A stretch of DNA of 31,633 nucleotides from NCBI GenBank assembly GCA_003833135.1, contig QZLH01000061.1:10400-42032 (forward strand), read 5' to 3'. The DNA is from Oehlia diaphana (Eukaryota > Glomeromycota > Glomeromycetes > Glomerales > Glomeraceae). The notes below the pieces were generated by a model. The model was given only the letters and a program-made list of their open reading frames with translations, did not search any database and had not been told where the DNA came from. Positions 1 through 11,300 of this stretch are shown in pieces. Within the stretch, counting starts at the first letter, position 1, and every line of letters begins with the position of its first letter. The position numbers were made by a program, and so were the translations under genes.

Positions 1-244
1 TGCCGGTAACCAAATAACTTTTGAAAGGAATAGATTAAAAGCAGAAACAGTTAATGAAATACTTTTTTTAAAGAGAAATATGGAATACATCAATCCATTT
101 AAATAATATACGTCTTAATAATAAAATAATTACTATTTACCAGTTAATATTAAAATTTGATTGTTTTTATTATTACATTAATAAATTTAATATGTTAATG
201 GGATATAAATATCAAATATTTTTTGCGAAAAAATGATTATTAAA

Positions 245-260
245 TTGATTGATCAATCAA
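245..260. repeat. 16-bp perfect palindrome
   Basis: TTGATTGATCAATCAA is its own reverse complement. It lies in a patch (about 240-375) where TTGATC/GATCAA words recur, and a second perfect palindrome follows at 355-372. Function unknown. Confidence 0.75.
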
Positions 261-354
261 ATTGATCGAATAACATGTGATTATTAGTTTTAGTCAATTA
301 GTTGATCGATGAAACATGACCAATTAATTTTTGGTTGATCAACTTCTCCTAAAA

Positions 355-372
355 TAATCAATTAATTGATTA
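355..372. repeat. 18-bp perfect palindrome
   Basis: TAATCAATTAATTGATTA is perfectly self-complementary. Together with the palindrome at 245-260 it marks a short patch rich in GATCAA/CAATTAAT words. It may be a remnant of a terminal repeat or simply A+T-rich sequence. Confidence 0.7.
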
Positions 373-2170
373 AGAGATTTATGAGCAATTAAATTCTCTA
401 ATTTAAATTAGCTTAAATTTAAAATAAAATATATTGACCGGAACTTATAATAATTTGGATTGACTTCATGCATTGTGATACTGTCAGCTTGAATTATCTC
501 AATATAATATTTTTTAAAAAAATTTTTTATCAATATATGGCTTTTATGAAATAGTAGTTGTAATTATTGTGAATATACTTTTTCTTATGTTTTATTTTAT
601 TTGTAATAAAAAATTTTTAAAAACTGCATTTTATTAGTACTTAATACAAAAAATTCCAGTTTTTTATTGGCTAAATTCCAGATTATATAATATATAATCA
701 GCTCAGGAAATTGAAATAAAATTACGTGATTGTTAAGTATAGATTTCTAGCACTATATAAAAAAGTGAATCATAATATCACAACTCACTTTTTTTATATT
801 TAGTTATCACTAAATTTATAAAATCAATAAATAATTTAATTCAAGATCAGATCTAAAATTGATCCTAATAGGATCTAGTTTACAGATCCATTTAATAAAA
901 CTTATAAGTCTCAAAATCAGAACTGAATCAAGTTTAATTTAAATATTCATAATGTTCTTATATTCATTTTAAAATTTTTATATAAATTTTTATTAAAAAT
1001 AAAAATTATTAAACTGCATTTGTAAAAATATTAAAAATATCTAAATAGCTATTAGTAAATTTAAAAAATTTTCATATAATAAAATATTGACAAAAAATTA
1101 AAGTATTAGAAAATTAAAAAAAAATGATCAAATACTTATTTAATATTATTTAAAAAAAAATTCAAAAAGATTTAAATAATGAAATACAGAATATTAATAT
1201 TCATTATAAAAAGAAAATTAGTGAAATAAATAATAATTAATCTATAAAGTATATATATTTTATTAATTAAATAGTTAACTTTAAAATATAAAATATGATT
1301 TAAAGTAGTTAATTTTTTAAAAAAGGATATGCAAAATTAAAAGCAAGCCAAATTGTTTTAAACTTTTAAATTATAAAATATAGTTTGCATATTATATTAT
1401 AAAGTTGGGCAAAATTATGATAATATTTCTAAAAATAATTGTGGATATCATCTTAAAGGTAGCAGTATTTTTGATGATAAAGATATTTAATTAAAAGTAG
1501 TTACATATTTGTGATAATACAAATTTAATATCAATATTAATAGTTTTTGTGATTTTATTAGTAATGAAATTTTATCTTTTATTGGTATAAAAAATAAAGT
1601 ATTATGAATTTTGTGAATTATGCATTGCAGCTTTTACATATTGAATGTGAACTTCTATTTAAAATTTACATCGTACAATATGATCAACATTTTAATTACT
1701 TATTTTAATCTTAACGTTACTTTCTAAAACAAAATTGTATTAGTGTTATTTAGAATTTTAAATAATAGGTAGTAGTGCTTTTAAAAATTCAGATCTGATT
1801 AAGATTTTAGTAATTTAATTTAAATTTTATCTGATCTAAACTGAATCTGAAAAATATTATTTTTTGATTTAATGATTAGATTTTAATAATTTTTTTTTTG
1901 TTTTGTAGATTATATTAAACTGATTAAAATAAAAAAAAAGTTTATTAAAATTGGACTGCTAAATCAGAAACATTTATAAAAAATGGTTCTTTTTATGATT
2001 AATTAAATTGTACTATATTATCAATCTGATTAAATCAATTTGTTAGAAGTACTAAATATTCTTAAGATCTGAATTTTTTTAGTATTATTTGGACTCTTAT
2101 TATATAAATTAAAATTATAATAAATTTGTTTTTCATAATTAGTAATTTTTATACTAATAGTTAAAATAGA

Positions 2171-2444
2171 ATCCCAGATATCTAATATAAAGGTTATAAT
2201 AGACTTTTGGCCAAAACACCCTTTTTGCTAAAATTGTTTTTTGTAAATATCTTAGTATTCAGTAATTCAATTTTAATAAACTTTCTTTATTTTGTAGCCT
2301 TCATTTAGCTCTATAATTTAAAAAAAAAATTCATCAAAATTGATGCCAAGATATTTACAAAAAATGATTTTTTGAGCCCTTAAAAAATGGAACAATTTGC
2401 CAAAAGTGTGACTCATGACCTGTTTTAAAGATATCCAGGGTCCT
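2171..2444. mobile_element. MITE-like element with long imperfect terminal inverted repeats
   Basis: The left end, read from about 2171, shows in order CCC-AGATATCT, then AGGTTATAATAG, CTTTTGGC and finally TTTTTTGTAAATATCTT. The reverse complement of the right end, from about 2444 inward, shows the same order: CCCTGGATATCT, AGGTCATGAGTC, CTTTTGGC and TTTTTTGTAAATATCTT. The arms are imperfect but collinear over roughly 90 bp, with a short centre. At about 270 bp without coding potential this fits a non-autonomous DNA transposon (MITE). No convincing target-site duplication was seen, so the exact ends and superfamily are uncertain. Confidence 0.6.
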
Positions 2445-3223
2445 GATAAAATATTATAATTAAAGTTATTTGCTGAAAATAAAAAGGTTAATGGCAAATA
2501 AAATAATAAAAATAATTTTAATAATTTTGATATAATAAAATAATAAAATAAATTATTTTATTATTAAAATTGATTAAAATGCAAATGATAAATAGAAAAA
2601 TAATTTTGATAATTTTAATATGATGAAATTTATTAATTTTGACAAACAACTTAATTATGATAATTCAAATTAATAGAATATAGTAAATTAAATTCAAAAT
2701 AAATATTTTATTTATATTTTTAATATATTTAAAAAATAATTATACTGAATTTATTTATATAAAATAAAAAAATTTAATTTTTCTATAAAAATATTATATA
2801 GTATGTACAACTTAGTCTCAGCAATTAAATTTGATAAAAATTAAATATTATTATTCATCAAAAAAAAGGATAAATATAAAGTATAAACATATAATAATAA
2901 ATCAGATTAAACTTAATAAAATTATATTTTTAAATTTTCTGTAAAGTATATTTTAATAAAATAGTAGTAATTCAAAGTTAAAATATTTTACTATTAAATT
3001 AACATTTGGCCATTTTATTTTGATTACATGTAAATCTGGCTAAAATTACTTTCTTTTAAATAAATCTGATTAAAATTATATATAATTCTGGTTAGAATTA
3101 AAAATTATAATTTAAATTAAATAAATTTAATTATAAGGTTAAGTATTATATAATATAAAAAATTTGACTGCTTAAAATTTTTTTGTTGGGACTAGATTAT
3201 ATACACTGTATAATGTATATTTT

Positions 3224-3258
3224 TCTTCTTCTTCTTATTATTTTTTTATTATTATTAT
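3224..3258. repeat. Compound microsatellite (TTC)n-(TTA)n
   Basis: A run of TTC units passes into TTA/TTATT units over about 35 bp. It is a simple sequence repeat with no associated gene. Confidence 0.7.
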
Positions 3259-3790
3259 ACTTAAAAGTAGTGTTATAAATTTAATATGCATTCTATAGAA
3301 TTTTTTGACATAAATTCTAATAGATTCCTGCAAATTTCATAGAAATTTCATTTACTGCTTGTTTAAAGAATGTAATTAATATTTTTTATTTAAAGAAAAA
3401 TTACAAAAATCAAACCTATAATAAATAATTTACATACTATTCGCTTACAAATATATCTCATAAGTTTAGTTTCTTTTTATTATTAATAAATTATACTTTT
3501 TTATAAATTTTTTTAACTATACTTTTGAAAATTTAAAATAAATAATAATTAAATTATATAGTATATAATAGTTTTTACATTTTTATGCAAATCTAATATT
3601 TATTTTAAAAAAAAAATTTTCAAATTCTAAAAATGTAACATTTTTATAATAATTTGTTTGTATTTATAGTATATAAATTTAATATCAATAAGCATATATA
3701 AATCATTAAACTAGAAAACAGGAATCATTGTAAGTTCAGAATGAGATATCATAATAAATAAAGATATTAATATATATATTAAGAATGGTA

Positions 3791-3934
3791 GCAATTTTCT
3801 ACTAATTAGCAGTATAATGCCTTAGAATTCCAGTAATTTTCTGATTAGCAGTATAACGCCTTAGAATTTTTGGATAGAGAAACTCACGTAATTGCAATTT
3901 TTTACTGATTAGTAGCATAATGTCTTAGAATTTT
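3791..3934. repeat. Three diverged copies of a ~40-bp direct repeat
   Basis: Copies lie at about 3791-3830, 3834-3870 and 3894-3934. Each reads roughly as a TAATTTTCT or GCAATTTT start, then CTGATTAGCAGTATAA, then YGYCTTAGAATT. Copies 1 and 2 are nearly adjacent, and copies 2 and 3 are separated by about 23 bp of unrelated sequence. No gene overlaps them. They end about 35 bp before the inverted-repeat element at 3968. Confidence 0.75.
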
Positions 3935-3967
3935 AGGACACATAATTGATTATTTTTCATAGTGCAA

Positions 3968-4317
3968 CCCTATAAAAAAAAATTTTACTTAAAATATATT
4001 TAAAATATATTTAATTTTCTTTAAAATATACTTAATTTTCTTATTTTATACTTAAAATATACTGAAAATTGAATTTTTGCAAAATTTAAATTAAATTGTA
4101 TTTAATATATACTTAAAATATATTTAATTTACACTTAAATTTTACTTATTTTAATATATTTTAAGGATATTTAAAATAAGAATATTTTAAGTATATTATT
4201 ATATACTTAAATTATATTTAAATGATATTTAATTTTTGCCTATTTCAGTATATTTTAAGTATAAAATAATTTTAAGTTTATTTTAAGTATATTTTGGCAA
4301 AAATATTTTTTATAGGG
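3968..4317. mobile_element. 350-bp foldback/MITE-like element
   Basis: The left end reads CCCTATAAAAAA and the right end is its inverse, TTTTTTATAGGG. Inside, the left half repeats TACTTAAAATATA-type words and the right half repeats the inverse TATTTTAAGTATA, so the element can fold back on itself around position 4170. There is no open reading frame. This is the structure of a non-autonomous DNA element with subrepeats. The flanks (GTGCAA on the left, CGATAT on the right) show no obvious target-site duplication. Confidence 0.65.
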
Positions 4318-5805
4318 CGATATATATAGTCCTTCACATTCACTCTAAACAAAAAAAAATGCCAGTTTTGTATGTAATACTATATTTTTAGATTAAGATT
4401 TTTAGTTTATTTAATAATGGATTTGTTTTGATTTTTCTAGTACTTATATACTAATAAGTAATATTTTTAGTATTAAAAACTTTAATTATGATTTAACTAT
4501 TATTGTTTTTTTTTCTTTTTTTATAGCTATTTGAAATCATTAATATCATTATTAATTTTGATAATAACTTTAAATTTAAAGTAATTTATTTTACCAAAAA
4601 ATTACAATAAATATACAAATATTAATTGGATAATTAATTATATAAATCTTATTATGGTAATTCTTATTGCAGAGGTAATATTTAAATCAATTTATTAAAG
4701 TAATAAAGTTGAAATTTTTATAATATTTTATTTAAGAAATTAGAATTCAATTGCCAGATTTTCTTTATTAATATCTAACCTTTTATTAAATTATATTTAT
4801 AATAAAAAACTGATTGTTTAATTGATTTAAACAATATAATAATGTTTATATTGTCTAATAGTCATTGCAGTCTCTATATCTTAAAGAATTGATTAATAAA
4901 ATTCATATTAGAATACCATTTGTATCCTAATAAATATTAGTTTTTCTTTTTTGGCCTTAACATTTCATAACTATTTTTGGATATAACTAATATGGCATGA
5001 TTACTGGACCTAAAGAAATTCTGTTTAGAAATCGGTCGAATCATCACATGATTTATCTATTATATTCGATCACCTCGCGTGACAAATATCTAAATTTAAG
5101 AATAAACCCCTAGTTGCGAAAAATAATCTATAAAATTACTAATCCTAAATGAAATGATTCTCACAATCATGCCACATGAACAATAAAAGATTTACAAAAT
5201 ATTACATCATCAAGATCACAAACGATAAAGTTTTTTTGCGGTTTAATTAATCAGAAATAACGTAGCTGATCGATTAAAATGATATGATATAGTTTTTGCT
5301 AAAATGAATAAATAATTTGTAAAGTTCATTTCAGTAATCTTTTACATAATAAAAATATTTTTTTTTTAAAAAAAATACATATTTATATATTGTTACAAAA
5401 AAAAAGTATAAAAAAGAAGAAAACTAAAAACCATGTTTTTTCAAATTGCACTAGAGATGAATATGTAAAGCAAGAAAAATATGTATAATTGTCGTTAGAA
5501 AAACATACGTTTTACAACAAAATAACCTAAACAAATTACATAATGTATCAAAAAAAAGCCTATTCGCAGTCACACCTCATTTACCATCCAAAATACTAGA
5601 ATACTAAAATTAATTGTTAAATGTCGATAATTTTGTTCATTTGTTGTTTATCCATGAAGTTGATTGTAAAAACTAAAATCATTTTATCATATATAAATGA
5701 AAATGAACTTACAACAAAATATGTCGCATAAGTCGTAAATTATAGTCCGAATAATAATTATAAATTTATCCCATAAATAAATATGTCTAACTTTTTTTTA
5801 CTTTT

Positions 5806-6760
5806 TCATGATATATTTTCTCTCTCATTTTCATCGATTCTTAATCGATCAACAGCTTTTCCTTTTACTTTCGAATTATTTGTCTGTTGATTGGCTAATG
5901 TTCCTAACAACACATCATCATCATCACTTGCACTTGCTGAAGAACTAAGCTCGTGTAAGGATGACGAACCATTATTTTGAGGTTGTCCGGAAGGATTTGT
6001 TGAAGGTGAACCCGTCGTACCTTCATCTTCTTCAACAATTTCACCAAGTCTGAGCGAATTATTTAGATTTTGTGGTGACGGTGAATTTGATCTATTATCG
6101 ATATCATCGGGAAAAGTAGTATCTGAGAGACTCGATGGTAATGTGCGGCCAAGAATTAAATTGGGATCTTCCCCTTCATCTGATGTGTTCCGATTTCTTG
6201 AAGGTATAGGTACAGCAGAAGATGATAGAGATGGGGCTAAAGCGAACGCTGAATGGCTAGTATGACCAAACCGTTCATTAATTTCTTCTTGTGTCATAAG
6301 TTGATTATCTTGTGGGGTAGGAGGTAAAAGCTTTTCTGTGTTTAAAGTTTCTATTGTATTCGGTGCATTTGATGTTATATATGATGTAGAAGGTACATTA
6401 CGAGAAACTATTTCGTGTTCCTCATTCGTATTACTTTTTTTATTTATAGCTTCATTTTTCTCGGCTTCCTCTTGTTCAGCAAGTAATTGTTCCCAATCAA
6501 CTTGATTATCAATAGGTGCTTCTAAATCTGCATAACTCCGGCAAATTGGACACGAAAGACCTGGATGATGGTTAATTAAAAGCGGTCGTATACATTTATA
6601 ATGGAAAACATGAGAGCAAGGTGCAACGAATAATGCTTGACAAGGGCCAATGCCACATAAACAAATACAGCAATCCGTTGTTTGATGTTTAACAGCGTCT
6701 GGACCTGTCAATTGTCTTAATTGTTTCAATGCATTAAGACTAAAGGGGAGAATCATTCAA

Positions 6761-6792
<32 letters not shown>

Positions 6793-7515
6793 GGAAAAGA
6801 AACAAATTATTATTATAATTATATAAAATATTTGAGAATTTTAAGAATTGTTTAATAATATTTTAAACAAGCTTACTTAAATGGATTAAGTTGTCTTTGC
6901 CATGAACGATTTAGCTCTATGCGCATTTTTACACATCGATAAATTTCTATTAAAAATGAAAAATATAAGTAAATTTGAAAATTATAATTGCTAAGATTGA
7001 TTCGTTTATCTTACCTTCTGTTCCTCCTTGATAGTCAACTCCAAGTTGAACAATATCACCATCTTTTAATGAAAATGGTTTGCTTTCAACACCTGGAGCA
7101 GATAATCTATTGTGGTTAAGGAATGTGCCAGATGATGACTTTGTGTCTCTAATTAAAAACTATATAAAAAAAGATAATAAAATTTATAAATATAATCTGA
7201 ATTTCATATTTGATAAATGCGGTACGAATTCGACCAAATACCACACCCTTAACTAATTTCCCCCATACTAATAAAAATTTAATTAAATACCTTTCCGTCT
7301 TCATTCCAAATTTCTGCATGTCCTCTAGACACAACTTTACTTTTAAAAGTAACTCTATTAGGAACATTAGCTTTATCTGTAAAACGTCCAATTTTTATAA
7401 CAACTCCTTCAGAAACTTCACGCTCGATGATGTCGAAATGCAGAGAACGAGGTCCCTCTATATGAGGTACTATACGAATAGCAGGTGGTTGATCTTGTGG
7501 TGGCTGTGGTGACAT
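5806..7515 (-). CDS. dma1: FHA-RING E3 ubiquitin ligase, Dma1/CHFR/RNF8-like
   Basis: Four exons, read on the minus strand: 7515-7291, 7159-7015, 6946-6877, 6739-5806. Phases close and give 457 aa. Residues about 24-130 form an FHA phosphothreonine-binding domain with the signature G43-R44, S63-R64-x-H66 and a GTFLN motif at 86-90. A RING-H2 follows at 170-213: C170, C173, C188, H190, H193, C196, C210 and C213. The FHA-then-RING order is that of yeast Dma1/Dma2 and fission yeast Dma1. Those proteins ubiquitinate mitotic-exit, septation and septin-linked targets to delay the cell cycle. The tail after residue about 230 is Ser/Asn/Glu-rich and looks disordered. The third intron contains a T18A14 tract and ends at CCCCTTTAG. 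An in-frame ATG inside that intron, 17 bp upstream of exon 4, is not the start, because the spliced upstream exons complete the FHA domain. The family call is sure; orthology to Dma1 rather than another FHA-RING protein is likely. Confidence 0.9.
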
Positions 7516-8311
7516 GTTTTTTGTCGACGTTACAGAATTATTGTATTTTCTAATTCAACTATAGATAGATGTAGGGTTTTCGTTGTTGGGTTGGTAACTT
7601 TTTAGACTTGCGGGGCTAATGGATACACAAAAAAATTTTGCCTATATGATGACATTTGATAGGGCTTTTTATACAGCATCCATATTATTATATTGTGTAT
7701 CACATGACATTAGTAAAACGTTGGCACTCCGTGTTAGATTTAGGCATATTTTTGTTACATGACACGCAGATTTTACCAGAATTGGAAGTTTCAAACCATG
7801 CAGTATTATGAATTTAATCCCATATATGAATTTATATTGACGCCAAATTTTGAAATGAAGATTGATATGCGTTTAATGTATGATCGTGAAACTTGTATAA
7901 TAGTCTTTCGGTAGCTCCGACAGCTCGATAGTCCTCTTTTTTTTTTACAAATAAAATATAGCGAAAGCGAATCGGCTTATATTTATTTCGAAAGCTATCT
8001 TTATTTCGAAATTTAAAATGAATTTTATGATCAATTCGACCTATATTGTTTTCAATCTCGAGTTCGGTCAAAGATCATATCTAACATCATCTTGAATAGT
8101 TGTTGCATTGATAAACCATTACGTAAGGTTTGACAAAAGATATGATTGACGTTTTTATGATGAACAAATCATCGAATTAGGCACAATCCAATACTTGTTT
8201 AAGATCAAATAAATATATAAAAAAAATTAACTTATTTTAAAAAAGAAACAATAGTTAGTTATTCGAGTCCAAAATCTATAAATTATTATATATTAGCATT
8301 ATAATTATAGT
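7516..8311. other. Intergenic region between the FHA-RING gene start and the MON2 3' end
   Basis: About 800 bp with both flanking genes on the minus strand. It should hold the promoter of the FHA-RING gene (near 7516-7700) and the MON2 3' UTR (near 8200-8311). A minus-strand stop-free frame of about 80 codons (8077-7832) has no ATG near its start and no recognisable domain, so it is not called as a gene. Confidence 0.6.
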
Positions 8312-11300
8312 TTAATAAACGCCCAATTCTTCACCGACTTTTCTCAAACATTCTTTTAGTAAAGCTCTGATAGTTTCGTCCGGTAAGTTAATTGCTTCAC
8401 ATACGACAGGATATAAATAAAATAGATGTGCAATATGTCCAGACAAAACTTGTTTTTTTAATGGATCTATTGAACATATCAATTAAAAGTTAGTGTTTAT
8501 TTAAAATATAAATAAATTGTCAATCGCTAAAAAAAACTTACTGGATTCTGCTTCTTTCTCGTTAACGTCTAAAATATTACGGCGAAACTTCAATTTTATT
8601 AATTGTTGCAAAATTAATAGAATTTCGTCGTTTCGTACCCTGGAAGAAAGGCTAATGTTTAAATCATGTACTATTAACCAATTCGCCCTCTTAAGTGATC
8701 AACAAATACATTCCCAACACCACAAAATATATGGTTGAACTGACCTTGAAAATGGCACTTTACCGAGTAAAGGTTGATCTGCTGTAAAATTACGAATTAC
8801 GTAAGCGCATCGTTCCAATAAAATAGGAGCAGCGACTTCAGCTATTCTCTGTCGTATTTCTTGTTCACCAGTTTGATCATCCGAACATAAATCAAATAAA
8901 CATTGTAGACAAGCATACGCAAATCGTTCTCTAGCTACAGGTACAATTTTTGCGGTACTGCCTTCCACTTTTTCGGATAATTTCTCTAGAGATTTTTTGG
9001 TACGGGATGGTGTTCCATTTGGTATTGGTAAGGGTTTGTTTAAATAATCATTCATAATTTCTTGTCTCTTCACATCGGAGAAATATAATTGTGATCCTTC
9101 TTGAATAGTTTTTACTAAATCCCTTATTAGATTTTGTGGCACACGAGGACGACCCATATGAACCATTACGTCCGACTGTATTCGGAATAAAAAACTCATG
9201 TCGAAATCTTCATCAGTATCTTGCTGTTCCATCTTGATAGACGTTTGAGGATTACTGTCAGGTAAACAATGTATATAATATAAATATAACTTTATTTTTA
9301 ATAAAAATTTTCCCGAATATTGTCAATACAATTTTTACCTGTTAGAAATAAGTGCACCATAAAGGACATCCACCAATTGTTTCCATGTATTAACAAAACA
9401 TTCATCTGAAATTACTGATGGAAAAAAAATATATCTTAATAATTATTATTAGTTTTTTTTAATGATAATAATAATAAAAAGACTTTTACCGTCACCGAAA
9501 TTCTCAAGTGCGGTCAATCCGTCTTTTACGATTTCTAATAAAGCTGTAGTCGCAATTTTCCAAAGTTCGATATCTTCAACATGCTTTCCCGATGGAGGAC
9601 AATTATATTTCAACTTCATGGGTACTCCATATGACTAGTATATTGTCAACAAAATCATAAAATATCAACAAAAGAAAAATGTTCGAACTTGTTTTGATTA
9701 AATATTAATTACCTTTATAATTTTTGCGAAAGCCCCCTCAGAATAAACTCCTTGATCATTAACAAATTTTTTGAACAATTCCTTTGCTTTACGCATAGAT
9801 GTTTTTGAAAAAACAATATAGGTGACTGTCGAATAAGATTTATTTGAAGTAATACCCCCACCATTTTCTCTAGACGAAGTTGGACTGTTCGCAGATTTCT
9901 GTAAGCCAATGTGACTGTCCTTAGATTTTTTTTTCCTAGCAACTTCTTCGTCTTCTTGTTTTTTTGTAAAAGCTAAAGTTATATAATCCGCAAATTCACA
10001 TAAAACTGCAGCGGGAGCCCCTGGAACACTCAAATCAATTCTAGAAACAATATCTAATGCCGCTTCTTGTAATGGAGTAAGATAGTCGTAGTCTGGTCTG
10101 TAAGAAGGACTTTTGGAATATGTTAATATTCCTTTAATTACTTTAAGTAATCTTCTTATTTCATCTATTTGAAATTTGGAGCGGATAACATGATAAAGAT
10201 CGCCAAAAGTTACAATGTAAGCAGTTAAGGTATCTTGAGTAAACTGTGTCGGTACGACACTTATTTCGGCCGGAGAATTATTATAATTAACTTCTAAGTC
10301 ACGAAGACTTGTATCTGATATTGTAATCATACCCGATCCAATTCTCTCCCAAACAATCCAAGCAGTTTGCCACAATGGTAAAATCTTTTCTTTAAATTCT
10401 TCTGTATATTCTTCTGTATGAGCATCATCTGGGAATTGAATTATTGTATTTAAAGATTTAATTGAAGCAATAGCTACTTCATGACTCGAATTTAAACAAG
10501 AATCTTGCAAATGTGATAATAATAATCCCCATGCTTGTTCAAAATCAGTCAAATTTACTAACATGTGTAAAAAATTTTTAAAAATTCCTGATATTCCAGT
10601 TAATACTAAAACTTTTGTTTCGTCCCATTGTTTATCAACTGTATTTCTAGAATGATGTACCATAAATCCACTGAATTCTTTTTGTGGAGAAGAAATTTTT
10701 TCGGTACTACCATTTAATTGTTGCTGCTGCATTGCTTTAACTGCTCGTTCTGATGCAAGTTTTACAGAATCTAATAAAGGAAACAAAACTTTCCAAGTGC
10801 AAGTATGCCAAGTTTGAGTTTTTAATACTGCCCCATTCATATCAATTGTACGAAATAAAGTTTGATTTGCTCCATTTCTTACTTCAGGCCTAGTATCAGA
10901 GCATATCTTTGAAAGTTGTAATAATAATAACATCCATAGAGCGTTCATTGTTTGAGCTTTCAATTTACCTTGAATTAATTGATCAATTTCCTGTTCAACT
11001 GTAATATCTTTTTTAGTTTCTGTCGGTTCTTCCTCGACGTTTTCTTTAGCATCTTTTTCTAATTCTGCTCTCTTAGTTTGAATAAAATCCGAGACATTCC
11101 ATAATAGACCAATTGCGGTCAAACTAATATTCAAATCATCCATTTGTAAACCAAATGCGCTCAATGTATTGATGCATTGTTTCAAACACTCGGGTGATAA
11201 TAATGACAGGAAATCTGTACATATAAGTTGTAAACAGGGAAATGCTACACGAACCAAACCAGAAGTTTTTGTATTTGAAACACCAAAAGATGGTGCATCA

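Larger units (their letters stand above)
1..5805. other. A+T-rich gene-free region with repeats
   Basis: No open frame with coding character was found on either strand. The sequence is dominated by A/T words. It contains scattered short palindromes, two inverted-repeat elements and a diverged triple repeat, all listed separately. The last 500-800 bases before 5806 lie downstream of the minus-strand FHA-RING gene and probably include its 3' UTR. A slightly less A/T-rich patch around 5010-5230 has no recognisable protein in any frame. I cannot exclude old transposon remains that a repeat library would recognise. Confidence 0.7.

Noticed and set aside
6740..6756. ATG-started extension MILPFS as the start of the RING protein
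   Set aside because: These bases are intron end. Splicing at the CCCCTTTAG acceptor joins exon 3 (coding ...NRSWQRQLNPF) to exon 4 in frame and completes the FHA-RING architecture.
7149..7512. Open frames antisense to, or running through the intron of, FHA exon 1
   Set aside because: They are shadow frames. The true minus-strand exons carry the FHA signature and join with canonical splice sites.
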